Origin: a virus
Length of the DNA: 20,421 nucleotides
IMG/VR virus record: IMGVR_UViG_3300021341_000069
Coordinates: 1-20,421 of that record
Strand: one strand, 5' to 3'
In this document: positions 6,063-13,118 of the stretch, one piece after another
Layout: every line of letters starts with the position of its first letter
Numbering within the stretch: the stretch's first letter is position 1
The notes under the pieces: model-generated
Told to the model about the DNA's origin: nothing
What the model saw: only the letters and a program-made list of their open reading frames with translations
Database searches by the model: none
Position numbers and translations under genes: made by a program

Positions 6063-7843
6063 CAGGTGGCCCCGTCGCGGGACCAGGCGCGCTGGACATC
6101 ACCAGCTCGCACCTCGGTCGTGGTGACCCCGTCCTTGTCAACGTGGACGTTGATGTCGAGGCGCTCGAAGAGCCGATTCAGGGACTCATCCCGGGCATTC
6201 CGCCGGTCGTCGCGACTCGACCCGCCGAGGCTTGCCGCCCCACCGCTCAAGGGATCGATGAGGGTCCACTGCGCCATCCAAGCCTGAATGGCATCCTCTG
6301 CCCACGACCCCTTGATGAGCCCCTCATTGATGGCCGTGCCGACACCAGCGCCCGCCAGCCCAGCAGCACCAAGGGCACCAGCCCGCCCAACTGCGCCGAG
6401 GGCCGCCCCACCCTTGGCGCCACCAGGGAGCCCACCCGCAAAGCCGAGCTCGGCCGGCCAGTTGGTCACGAAGACCGGTGTGGTGCCAGCCGCGGCCTCT
6501 GCCGCCTTGCCTGCAGCGACTCCGCCGGCCGTGCCCAGCAGCGCACGGAGCAGGCCGGCCCCACCAGCGCCCTGCAGGCCCTTCGAGAGGCTGAGGCCAC
6601 CGCGGAGGAGCTGCGCCAGGCCGAACGCGCCAGCGGCGCCCACAGCCCCCATGGCGCCGTATGAGACACCCTGCGCGATGCGTGGGTCTGCCTCGACTGT
6701 TGCAGCCAGGCGGCCCAACGCATCGTTGGCCATCTGGGCGCCCTCGGTGAGCGGCTCAAGGGCTGGCTCAAAGAGCGCGGCCATGAGGGTCCGTTGTGTG
6801 CCACCGAGGGCGTCGGCCGACGCCCCGAAGGTGCCTGCACGAGTCGAGACCCGGTCCTCGAGGGAACGGGCCGTGGCCATTTTCTGCATCGTGTCTTCGA
6901 GGCTGCCCGCCCCGGTCTGCAGCATGGCCAGCGCGAAGCGGGCGCCCTCGTCGCCAAATGCCTTGGACAGGGCAACCTGCTGTTGCTGCTGGGTCCGGCC
7001 TTCCATCTGCCCGCGGAGCGCCTCAGCGGCCCGCTGCAGGCCGACGAACTCACCGCCCTCATACAGCCCCATGCCGTACTTCTGGTCACTCTTGGCGGCC
7101 ATCCGGAGGAAGGCGTTGAGCGCCGTCCCCGCCGACCCACCCTTGATTCCCATGTTGCCCATCACACCGAGCGAGGCGAGCGTCTCGTCACGCTCCAGGC
7201 CGAGCGCGCCGGCTGTCGGCGACTGCGCCAACGCCTCAGCGAGCTGGCGCGGGTTGACGGCCGCGGCACCACTCGCGCGCACGAGCTCGTCGGCGGCCGA
7301 TGCAAATTGGTCGCCAGCCAGGCCGAAGATGGACCCCATGGTGAGGACTGCTTGGGTCGCTCCGGAGGCGCCAAGGTCGCCCTCTGCGGTCGCGAGCTGG
7401 GCGACGGCCTCAGCGGCGCCGCCCTTGCCAAGAATCGCCGAGCCACCCAGCCCGGCTTTCGACAGGTCGGTCTGAATGCCCACCACGTCTTCTTGAGAGA
7501 AGGCCGTCGGAGACGCCACCCGCGCCGCATCGCTGCGGGCGTCGGCAAGCTGGCGCTTGAGGTCTTCGACCGAGTCCGCGTTGAGCGTGACCTCAAGCCC
7601 CGTGAGCGCCGACTGCAGCGATGCGGCGGCCTCGACACCAGGGTCCACCAGCTCGGTCTTGAGCTGGCGAGCCACCGAGAGGCTCCGCATGCCCGACCGG
7701 AACTGGTCCACCGCGCGGGACATGTGCTGAAACGCCTGCTCGCCCTCTTCACCGAGCCCACGCAGCGACGAAGCGGCACGACGCGCCACAGCGGATGCGC
7801 CGTCGATGAGGAGCAGCTCCATCACCATGCGGGAAACGGCCAC
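6062..7843 (-). CDS. Tape measure protein
   Basis: 593 residues from a GTG at 7843 preceded by a strong GAGGAGGAG; the GTG shares one base with the chaperone-extension stop (TAGTG). Tape measure proteins set tail length and fill the tube before DNA passes. Seen here: N-terminal helices (VARRAASSLRGLGEEGEQAFQHM), a central region typical of TP901/PhageMin tail proteins (LQSALTGLEVTLNADSVEDLKRQLAD, QEDVVGIQTDLSKAGL, ALGLERDETLASLGVMGNMGIKGGSAGTALNAFLRMAA), and from about residue 390 a run of Gly/Ala-rich hydrophobic segments (GAMGAVGAAGAFGLAQLL, ALGAAGLAGAGVG) that probably insert in the host membrane. A five-glutamine run lies near residue 285. At about 1.5 angstroms per residue the length suggests a tail near 90 nm, which is only a rule of thumb. 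Confidence 0.93.
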   Translation of the reverse strand: MAVSRMVMELLLIDGASAVARRAASSLRGLGEEGEQAFQHMSRAVDQFRSGMRSLSVARQLKTELVDPGVEAAASLQSALTGLEVTLNADSVEDLKRQLADARSDAARVASPTAFSQEDVVGIQTDLSKAGLGGSAILGKGGAAEAVAQLATAEGDLGASGATQAVLTMGSIFGLAGDQFASAADELVRASGAAAVNPRQLAEALAQSPTAGALGLERDETLASLGVMGNMGIKGGSAGTALNAFLRMAAKSDQKYGMGLYEGGEFVGLQRAAEALRGQMEGRTQQQQQVALSKAFGDEGARFALAMLQTGAGSLEDTMQKMATARSLEDRVSTRAGTFGASADALGGTQRTLMAALFEPALEPLTEGAQMANDALGRLAATVEADPRIAQGVSYGAMGAVGAAGAFGLAQLLRGGLSLSKGLQGAGGAGLLRALLGTAGGVAAGKAAEAAAGTTPVFVTNWPAELGFAGGLPGGAKGGAALGAVGRAGALGAAGLAGAGVGTAINEGLIKGSWAEDAIQAWMAQWTLIDPLSGGAASLGGSSRDDRRNARDESLNRLFERLDINVHVDKDGVTTTEVRAGDVQRAWSRDGAT

Positions 7844-8434
7844 TACTCCTCCTCATGCCCGGCGGGAACAACGCCGAGTTCAGCCCAAACCGCTTTGACG
7901 TCGTCGGGCACCTGGTCGTCATCGTCAGGTCGGCCGCCCTCGACCTCGAACCCACCCGAACCGATGCCGTTGTGGGCCCGCACCAAGGCGTCGGCGTAGC
8001 CAGCCACCTCGTGCATCCGCAGCGCGCCCACGCGCTCAGGCGACCAGTTCAGCGCCCTCGCCATCATCGCCACAGTCATCCGATGCGCCTGCACCGACCG
8101 CCTGCGCTCGAAAGGACTCGGCGCGCGAGGCCACCTCCTTCGAAGCATCGAAGAGGTGCCCAGCGTCGGCCTGGTACACGTCTGCCACTTCGGTGACGGT
8201 GAGGCAGCGGTCCAGCGTGGGCACCCAGACCTGACGGGCGAGCTCGGCGAGCTTCTCCCATGCCTTCTCCGTGAAGCCGGCGGGCCGCGGGTTGGCCGCA
8301 GCATCCACCATCGAGGACATCACCTCGTTGAAGGTCAACGGCCTGACCTCGACCTCGAAGTGCCGAGCACCGTCGATGACGACACCGACCTCAAGCGCCA
8401 CGGTCACGGTGAGCAGCTCCGGAAGGGCCGTCAT
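7843..8434 (-). CDS. Predicted frameshift fusion product of the tail assembly chaperone gene (gp41/gp41')
   Basis: A second open frame ends in TAG at 7845-7843 and is open from beyond 8300, overlapping the zero-frame gene by more than 200 bases. Going from the first frame to the second needs a +1 or -2 shift, which is the direction Mu uses for its tail chaperone. A -2 slip at CGC_GCC (8125-8120) gives a protein of 197 residues; a +1 slip at TTT (8113-8111) gives 196. The extension after the shift reads PSPFERRRSVQAHRM (or ERRRSVQAHRM) and then TVAMMARALNWSPERVG, MHEVAGYADALVRAHNG and a C-terminal DDDDQVPDDVKAVWAELGVVPAG. The helix-rich middle and the ADALVRAHN segment look like real protein and occupy what would otherwise be a coding gap before the tape measure. 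An independent start at the ATG at 8079 is the alternative, but it has no good Shine-Dalgarno site. Confidence 0.7.
8036..8434 (-). CDS. Tail assembly chaperone, zero-frame product (Mu gp41)
   Basis: 132 residues, ATG at 8434 (a GTG one codon earlier is unlikely because the ATG shares one base with the tube stop). The start ALPELLTVTVALEVGVVIDGARHFEVEVRPLTFNEVMSSM resembles Mu gp41-type tail assembly proteins: a beta segment followed by an E-V-R-P-L-T motif and then helices (AWEKLAELARQVWVPTLDRCLTVTEVADVY). It sits between tube and tape measure, where tail chaperones that coat the tape measure protein are encoded. The C-terminal 25 residues (acidic, GDDGEGAELVA) lie in the region where a second frame is open, and a programmed shift is expected to make a longer form. 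Confidence 0.85.
   Translation of the reverse strand: MTALPELLTVTVALEVGVVIDGARHFEVEVRPLTFNEVMSSMVDAAANPRPAGFTEKAWEKLAELARQVWVPTLDRCLTVTEVADVYQADAGHLFDASKEVASRAESFRAQAVGAGASDDCGDDGEGAELVA
8108..8140 (-). promoter_or_regulatory. Candidate programmed frameshift region: internal Shine-Dalgarno plus slippery codons
   Basis: Minus strand AAGGAGGT at 8140-8133 is a perfect ribosome-binding sequence inside the chaperone gene with no start codon at usable spacing. Seven bases after it, the zero frame reads CGC_GCC (8125-8120); slipping back two bases re-pairs these codons to CGC and GCG. Eight bases further, TCC_TTT_CGA (8116-8108) offers a +1 slip of Phe-tRNA from TTT to TTC. The TTT is conspicuous because the other Phe codons checked in this gene are TTC. 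Confidence 0.55.
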
Positions 8435-8820
8435 CACTTCGTCCCCACGCGCAGGAGACCTTGGAACTCGATGGTGCGCATGGCCTGGGACTCTTCTTCG
8501 TAGGTGTCGCCCACCTTGGTGACGAAGACGCCGACAATGGTGTAGTTCGGCGCGACGCCGACCTGGTTGACGGTGATGACGCCGGACGGGAGTAGGCCGC
8601 CGATCTGAATCCAGGGGACGTCCCCCGTCTTCGGGATGTAGACCTGCAGCCGGCCCGACACCTTGATGGGAGCATCGGTATGGCCGATGGGCGTGCCCAG
8701 CGGGTTCATGCCGATGACGAGCTTGCGGGCGGCCTCCTCATCGACAGAGACGCGCTTGGCGTGGACGACGGGGAGGCCATTGACGGCCAGAATGACGCGG
8801 GAGACAAAGACGCCGCTCAT
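8434..8820 (-). CDS. Tail tube protein (Mu M/gp40 position)
   Basis: 128 residues, ATG at 8820 with GAGGAG upstream. It is predicted to be almost entirely beta strands, as tube proteins are: SGVFVSRVILAVNGLPV, a KVSGRLQVYIPKTGDVPWIQ segment, ITVNQVGVAPNYTIVGVFVTKVGDTY and FQGLLRVG. The gene lies immediately after the sheath, and next to the tail assembly chaperone, which is the fixed place of the tube gene in Mu and other myophages; the length fits Mu M (118). The stop shares one base with the chaperone start (TGATG). The name rests on order plus beta character, because I do not see a diagnostic motif. Confidence 0.85.
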   Translation of the reverse strand: MSGVFVSRVILAVNGLPVVHAKRVSVDEEAARKLVIGMNPLGTPIGHTDAPIKVSGRLQVYIPKTGDVPWIQIGGLLPSGVITVNQVGVAPNYTIVGVFVTKVGDTYEEESQAMRTIEFQGLLRVGTK

Positions 8821-8831
8821 GGGGAGGCTCC

Positions 8832-10271
8832 TCAGCCGAAGATGAGATTCAGCTCAGCGCCGAACACATGGGCCCCGTCGACGATGTCGGCGGGAATGGA
8901 GGCGTTGAGGCGGGTCGGCACGCTAGGGTCCCGCTCCACCACCAACAGGTCGGCGTGGTCCTCGACCCGTTCGAGGTAGCCGATGGACTCGTAGCCGTAG
9001 AGCACACCCAGGATGACGCCCCGGACCTTGGTGGGGTCGGTCGTGTTGGCAGACACCGCCACGTCGGCGAGCTTGGTCTGTCCCAACTCCTGCTGCAGCT
9101 TCACCCGCACGCCGTAGCGGACGGCGTCCAGCACGCGGATGGTCTGCAGGTCGAGCAGCGTGTCATCTGCGGAGCCGAAGGCATCCTCGACGTAGCTGGT
9201 GACGCTGCGGACGATGGCGACCGTGTTGCCCGGGGCCTCTTCGAGGGGCGCAACGCCGTTGTAGAGGCACGACTCCTGCTCGGTGCGGGTGAGCAGGTCG
9301 GAGCGGGTGCGGGGCACCGCCACGGGCTTCAGCACGACGTTGTTGAGAGGGCGGGCCCGGTCCGGCTCGGCCGCGATGGCAGCAGCGAAGGCCGCGCCAA
9401 TTTCCATGGGGTGCGTCAGCGTGCCCCGCATGTAGGGGAAGGCCATCCGGCCGCTGTTGCGGGCGCTGGCGAGCGTTGTGGCGGCCGACAGGGTGCCCGT
9501 GAGGCCCGTCACCGAGACGCCGGGCCGCTGCTCGATGGGGCCGGCGACCGTGTCCAGGTGGGTCTTGATGGCCGTCAGCGAGGTGGCGTCCTTGAACTCG
9601 GCGCAGATGAGGTCGAACTGCGTGGACTCGACCGCATCGAGCGCATCTTGCACGTCGGGGTCGGTGGCGCCGCTGCTCGGCTGGACCGTGGTGAGCGTCA
9701 GGCCGGAGCCAGTGAAGTCGTCGGCCCACACCCAATCGTTGCCGGCAGTGCCCTTGCACTTGGCGGTCAGCGTGACGACCGCGAGCAGCGAGGTCGCCGA
9801 GAAGGGGAGCGCCGCGTCGGCCGTGATGGCCGCGGCGATGTTCGTGGCAATGTCGGATTCGGAGTCGGTGGACGCGATGCCCACCCGCACCAGGTGGCGC
9901 CCGACATAGAGGTAGAGGGTGCCCGCAGTGAGGCTGGAGATCGCGACAGTGATGGTGCCTGCGGCTGCGACCGCGCCGACCGCCTCATCCTGCGGAACGC
10001 ACCACAGCTCGGAGAGGGCGGGGTTCTGCTCCAGTGCCGCCGCAGCCATCAGGGCCAGCGGGGTGCCGGAGCCGAAGTACTCGCGGGCCTGGCCGGGACT
10101 GAAGACCTGCACGGGCACGTCCGCAACGGCCGTTCCGCCGGAGCGGGTACCGATGAGCAGGAGCTTGTCGATGGTCACCGGGAGGCCGGTCTTAGCACCC
10201 GCGGTGTTGATGTTGATGTAGGTGCCCGGCTTGCGAATGGTGGGCGCGACACCAGTGACGGAGATGGTCAT
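8832..10271 (-). CDS. Contractile tail sheath protein (Mu L/gp39)
   Basis: 479 residues, ATG at 10271. It forms the outer contractile tube that drives DNA injection. Evidence: an N-terminal ISVTGVAPTIRKPGTYININTAGA segment like other Mu-type sheaths; KLLLIGTRSGGTA and VFSPGQAREYFGSGTPLALMAAAALEQNP at 37-85; a central beta-rich inserted domain (TAGTLYLYVGRHLVRVGIAST); FPYMRGTLTHPMEIGAAFAAAIA and RPLNNVVLKPV at about 280-315; and a C-terminal domain with LQTIRVLDAVRYGVRVKLQQELGQTKLAD and VVERDPSVPTRLNASIPADIVDGAHVFGAELNLIF, which is the conserved intertwining end. The length is close to Mu L (495). A short 11-base gap leads into the tube gene. This gene fixes the phage as a myovirus. Confidence 0.95.
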   Translation of the reverse strand: MTISVTGVAPTIRKPGTYININTAGAKTGLPVTIDKLLLIGTRSGGTAVADVPVQVFSPGQAREYFGSGTPLALMAAAALEQNPALSELWCVPQDEAVGAVAAAGTITVAISSLTAGTLYLYVGRHLVRVGIASTDSESDIATNIAAAITADAALPFSATSLLAVVTLTAKCKGTAGNDWVWADDFTGSGLTLTTVQPSSGATDPDVQDALDAVESTQFDLICAEFKDATSLTAIKTHLDTVAGPIEQRPGVSVTGLTGTLSAATTLASARNSGRMAFPYMRGTLTHPMEIGAAFAAAIAAEPDRARPLNNVVLKPVAVPRTRSDLLTRTEQESCLYNGVAPLEEAPGNTVAIVRSVTSYVEDAFGSADDTLLDLQTIRVLDAVRYGVRVKLQQELGQTKLADVAVSANTTDPTKVRGVILGVLYGYESIGYLERVEDHADLLVVERDPSVPTRLNASIPADIVDGAHVFGAELNLIFG

Positions 10272-10447
10272 GGGCTGTCCTCAGAGGTCTGGGGGGCGAG
10301 CACCAGGTCACCGTCGCGCAACTGGCGACGGTAGTAGGCGGAGGATTCGACGACCACTGCTGCGGCGTCGGTGATGTGGCGGCGGGGTGCGCCCTGACGG
10401 GGCACTCGGATGCCGGGACGCGCCTTCACGCGCAGCAACCGGGTCAT
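10268..10447 (-). CDS. DUF2635 miniprotein (Mu gp38 position)
   Basis: 59 residues from the ATG at 10447, overlapping the gp37-type stop as ATGA. The frame extends a little further up but that part is inside the neighbour. The sequence follows the DUF2635 pattern closely: a basic start with LLRVKARPGIRVPRQG, then a hydrophobic VVVESSAYYRRQLRDGDLV, matching the family's Y/W-x-RRLxDGDV ending. Its function is unknown; it always lies just before the sheath gene in Mu-like phages. The 3' end overlaps the sheath start by four bases, so all three genes gp37-gp38-L are linked by ATGA overlaps and likely translated in a fixed ratio. Confidence 0.85.
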   Translation of the reverse strand: MTRLLRVKARPGIRVPRQGAPRRHITDAAAVVVESSAYYRRQLRDGDLVLAPQTSEDSP

Positions 10448-11070
10448 GGGACCTCCAGGTCTGAAACGGTGTCGGCGGAGACCTCGACCCATGTGGTCGG
10501 CCCGCCGGTCTCGTCGGGATTGGCGACGTCGTAGGTGGCAGCGATGGTGCTCAGGTCGTCGTCGGGTGCCGGGCTCACCAGGTCGATGGTCGAGGTGAAC
10601 ACGCAGGTGTAGACGGCCGCGCCGTTCGTGGGCCGCGACGGGCCCTTGAGCCGCACCGGGAAGACCTGTTGAGGCTCCAGTGCGCCCAGCCCATCGACGC
10701 CGAGGTCTGCCCGACCCAGGACCCGCGTGACGTCTTGGACCATCTCGTAGGCGCCAACCTCGGCGCCCTCGGTCCGTCGACCGGAACGCTCAGCGCGGAG
10801 GTTCCGGGCAGCGACGACGACGTGCCACTCCGCGACGTGGACTGCGCCTGCAGCGCCGCGCGCATCCATCCGGCCGCCGACGTAGACCACCAGGATGCTC
10901 GGCCACTGCTTGAGCACATCACGCCGCGCCTCATCCCAGGTGCCCGCGAAGGCGATGACCTGCTTGATGTAGGCGGCAATGACCGGGTCGGCAGCCAGGG
11001 CGCCGGTGATGGCGTCCTCGCACTCGCCGATGGTCGGCCCGAACTGGAGCCGCAGCGCGTAGAGGCTCAT
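10444..11070 (-). CDS. Mu gp37-type tail protein (DUF1834)
   Basis: 208 residues, ATG at 11070, overlapping the previous stop by four bases (ATGA). The first half shows the usual pattern for this family: a helix ending in an IGECEDAITGALAADPVIAAYIKQV segment, then WPSILVVYVGG, an HVAEWHVVVAARNLR strand with EGAEVGAYEMVQDVTRVLGRADLG, and a final stretch LEPQQVFPVR ... AAVYTCVFTSTIDL. Members sit immediately before DUF2635 and the sheath gene in Mu-like phages, as here. They are thought to be tail terminator-like or tail completion proteins on the basis of fold resemblance to gpU-type proteins; that is inference. The C-terminal 30 residues (acidic, ATYDVANPDETGG) seem to be an extension. Confidence 0.82.
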   Translation of the reverse strand: MSLYALRLQFGPTIGECEDAITGALAADPVIAAYIKQVIAFAGTWDEARRDVLKQWPSILVVYVGGRMDARGAAGAVHVAEWHVVVAARNLRAERSGRRTEGAEVGAYEMVQDVTRVLGRADLGVDGLGALEPQQVFPVRLKGPSRPTNGAAVYTCVFTSTIDLVSPAPDDDLSTIAATYDVANPDETGGPTTWVEVSADTVSDLEVP

Positions 11071-11660
11071 GCGGCGTCACCGAAGAGGTAGTCGACCACC
11101 GCACGCTCGGCGTAGGCGATGTCGTCGTCTTGGAACATGAGGAAGGGCCGGGGAGGCTGTTCGACGCGAGCTCGCAGCACGAAGCGCGGCACGAAGTCCT
11201 CGCCCTCGGTGGTGCCGAGCAGGCCGCGGGCATCGATGTCGGTGTCGCGGGTCGGAGCCCAGTCGAGCTGGTCGCCCCAGGCGCGGGGCCGGCGCATCGA
11301 GGTCGGCAGCCCCGGGAGCGGGATGGCCAGCGCCTTCGCCCGCGTCGGGCGAAGCTCGCCGCCGAAGTGGCGCTGTGCGGCGTAGGCCACGTTGGTGCCC
11401 ACGGTCAGCTTGCCGTCGGCCACCTCGAAGTCGATGGAGTTGAGGAGCCGGGACGAATCCCGCATCAGGTCGGCGTGCGACCAGGCCGAGCCCGGCCAGC
11501 GGTTGGGCCGGCCACCAGCCCGGAAGTTCTCCGGGATGGAGTACTCGACCATGCGCCCGCCGACGTCTTCGAGAACGTCGGCTGCATCTTCGGCCCGGTC
11601 ACCGAGCTCGGTCACTGCCGAGACCACCACACCGGCGGCGCTGCGGTACTCCAGTCGCAT
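11067..11660 (-). CDS. Virion morphogenesis protein (Mu G/gp31 family, tail completion)
   Basis: 197 residues from the ATG at 11660, preceded by AAGGGG and sharing one base with the gp36 stop; a GTG two codons upstream is less likely. Signature features of the phage virion morphogenesis family are a helical N terminus (VVSAVTELGDRAEDAADVLEDVGGRMVEYSIPENFRAGG), the strand LTVGTNVAYAAQRHFGG at about 87-105, a loop with IPARGL-like content, and the C-terminal RPFLMFQDDDIAYAERAVVDYL. In Mu this gene lies between F and I; here it lies between gp36 and gp37, where many other myophages place their tail completion gene. It probably acts at the head-tail joint. An insert of about 35 residues (TSMRRPRAWGDQLDWAPTR and following) lengthens the loop compared with the usual protein of about 150 residues. 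Confidence 0.88.
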   Translation of the reverse strand: MRLEYRSAAGVVVSAVTELGDRAEDAADVLEDVGGRMVEYSIPENFRAGGRPNRWPGSAWSHADLMRDSSRLLNSIDFEVADGKLTVGTNVAYAAQRHFGGELRPTRAKALAIPLPGLPTSMRRPRAWGDQLDWAPTRDTDIDARGLLGTTEGEDFVPRFVLRARVEQPPRPFLMFQDDDIAYAERAVVDYLFGDAA

Positions 11661-12097
11661 CACCACCCCTTGAGCGAGTCGCGGCTGAACACCTTGGTGT
11701 GCTTGGTGACCAGCGCGATGCGCTCGGGGTTGGCGGTCGGCGCCGGCTGGGCACCGAGCGTCGGGATGCCCTTGGCGAGCCCTTCGAGGGTCCGCATGAC
11801 GGCCTTCTGGTCAGCCACCACCGAGTCGGGCAGATCGGTGGGGTAGCGGCGGCGGTAGAGCTTGAACAGCGTGAGCCGCGCGCTGAGGTCGACGACCAGG
11901 GCCGGTGGCGTAGAGAGAGGCACCGTGTAGCGGTGACCCAAGTAGCCATCGATTTCGCCATCGGCCCGCGCCCGCAGCCCTTCGTAGACGTCGGTGTCCA
12001 CGGTCGCCCCGCCAGCATCGTTGGTGAGCTGCACCAAGTCGGCCTCGGGCACGTAGTCGGGCACCAGGTCGGCAATGCTGTGGTAGGGGTGGGCCAC
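11660..12097 (-). CDS. Head-tail connector-type protein (Mu gp36, DUF1320)
   Basis: 145 residues from a GTG at 12097. Features fit DUF1320: an N-terminal SIADLVPDYVPEADLVQLTND, then VDTDVYEGLRARADGEIDGYLGHRYTVPLSTPPALVVDLSARLTLFKLYRRR, which in the family is a helical bundle with a conserved YLxxRYxxPL pattern. The C-terminal tail ERIALVTKHTKVFSRDSLKGW also resembles the family ending. Its position directly after the capsid gene agrees with Mu gp36. Proteins of this family probably sit at the head-tail joining region, like other small connector proteins. The Shine-Dalgarno site is poor, which is odd because the upstream gene ends 56 bases away and coupling is therefore unlikely. The stop shares one base with the next start (TGATG). 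Confidence 0.88.
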   Translation of the reverse strand: MAHPYHSIADLVPDYVPEADLVQLTNDAGGATVDTDVYEGLRARADGEIDGYLGHRYTVPLSTPPALVVDLSARLTLFKLYRRRYPTDLPDSVVADQKAVMRTLEGLAKGIPTLGAQPAPTANPERIALVTKHTKVFSRDSLKGW

Positions 12098-12125
12098 GGG
12101 TCAGGCTCGAAGGGCGAGAGGGAAG

Positions 12126-12151
12126 ACGGCGAGAACGCCGTGAGAGGCGTT
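12126..12151 (-). promoter_or_regulatory. Two competing hairpins just downstream of the capsid gene
   Basis: On the minus strand AACGCC (12151-12146) can pair with GGCGTT (12139-12134), while ACGGCG (12141-12136) can pair with CGCCGT (12131-12126) around a TTCT loop. Both stems are six perfect base pairs and share the GGCG, so only one can form at a time. There is no U-tract after either, so this is not a classical terminator. It begins three bases after the capsid stop codon. A 3'-end protector for capsid mRNA or a partial attenuator are both possible. Confidence 0.4.
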
Positions 12152-12153
12152 GC

Positions 12154-13062
12154 TCAGGTGGTGCCGTCGGAGCCGTAGGCCGCGTGGTAGGCGCCGTACC
12201 CGACCTTGCCGCGGTAGTCGACGCCCCACATGAGCATGCGCTCCATGAACACGTTGGTGTCGTCGACCTTCGTGAGCGCCACAAGCTGCGGCTTCTTGCG
12301 AGTGACGTTGATGAACGGCCGGAGCATCGAGTTCTCGCCACCCAGCGTGATGAACCACTTGGTGGGGTGTCCGCTCAGGCGCCCGTCCACGACCACCTTG
12401 GCGGCGTTGTAGTTGGGGTTGTCGCCACCGGCCGCGAGAGTGCGGACCGCCACGATGGCCTTGGCGGTGGCTTCGAGCTGGGGCGGGACGATGAGGTGGG
12501 CCTCTGCACCGTAGTCGAAGGGGTCGACCGCCTCGCCCTCGGCGTTCTTGAGCGAGCGCAGCGCGGCCATGCCGGCCTCGAAAGCCGTGGCGTCGAGGGC
12601 GGCGGTGCCCTTGTTGGACTGCGTGCCTCCCCGGTAGGGGTGGGCCGTGCTGAAGAAGGTCTCGCCGTCGAAGCACTCGGCGGTGAAGCCGTTGATGAGG
12701 AGCTCGCTGGTGCGCTTGTCCGGGTCGAGCTCGGCTTGCATGCCGAGGCCCTTGACCTCTTCGGCGTACATGCCCACCTCGTCGTCCTCGAAGTGGTCGC
12801 GGTCGACGGCGATGGTGAGCTCATAGTTGCTGTTGGGGAGCTCGGTCACGAACAGCTTGAGCGACTTGACGTGGCGCTCGCCGACCCACTTGCGCAGGCC
12901 GGGAAGCCCACCACCCACCAGCACCTTGGTCGAGGAGCCGGTCGAGGTCATCTGGACCATCAGGTGGGTGTACTTGGCCTTGGCCTTGTTGGCGCCCATA
13001 GTGAAGAGCTTGCGGAAGCCCGTGGTGACAGCGGCGAGGCCGGCGGCGTTGAGCTGGGGCAT
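12154..13062 (-). CDS. Major capsid protein (Mu gpT family)
   Basis: 302 residues, ATG at 13062 with GAGGA seven or so bases upstream. The N terminus NAAGLAAVTTGFRKLFTMG is typical of gpT-type capsid proteins, which start with a short helix before the HK97-like fold. Other family features are SLKLFVTELPNSNYELTIAVDRDHFEDDEVGMY (split here only for description: about residues 67-99), FFSTAHPYRGG at about 136-146, and HLIVPPQLEATAKAIV at about 189-204. Length matches Mu gpT (about 305). It forms the icosahedral shell and should be the most abundant protein made from this operon. A 56-base leader separates it from the decoration gene, and two alternative hairpins lie just after its stop codon, perhaps allowing separate control of dose. 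Confidence 0.93.
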   Translation of the reverse strand: MPQLNAAGLAAVTTGFRKLFTMGANKAKAKYTHLMVQMTSTGSSTKVLVGGGLPGLRKWVGERHVKSLKLFVTELPNSNYELTIAVDRDHFEDDEVGMYAEEVKGLGMQAELDPDKRTSELLINGFTAECFDGETFFSTAHPYRGGTQSNKGTAALDATAFEAGMAALRSLKNAEGEAVDPFDYGAEAHLIVPPQLEATAKAIVAVRTLAAGGDNPNYNAAKVVVDGRLSGHPTKWFITLGGENSMLRPFINVTRKKPQLVALTKVDDTNVFMERMLMWGVDYRGKVGYGAYHAAYGSDGTT

Positions 13063-13118
13063 GGAATCCTCGAGGAAGTCGGTCGGAGAGGGTCAGGGGT
13101 GCAGACGAAGCGCGCGGC

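Noticed and set aside
8868-10334. 488-residue open frame on the plus strand opposite the sheath gene
   Set aside because: It is low-complexity, Gly/Arg/Val/His-rich and antisense to a clearly recognised gene; long antisense frames are expected in GC-rich DNA.
12126-12141. Intrinsic terminator after the capsid gene
   Set aside because: The stem is only six pairs and no U-tract follows; kept only as a regulatory hairpin candidate.
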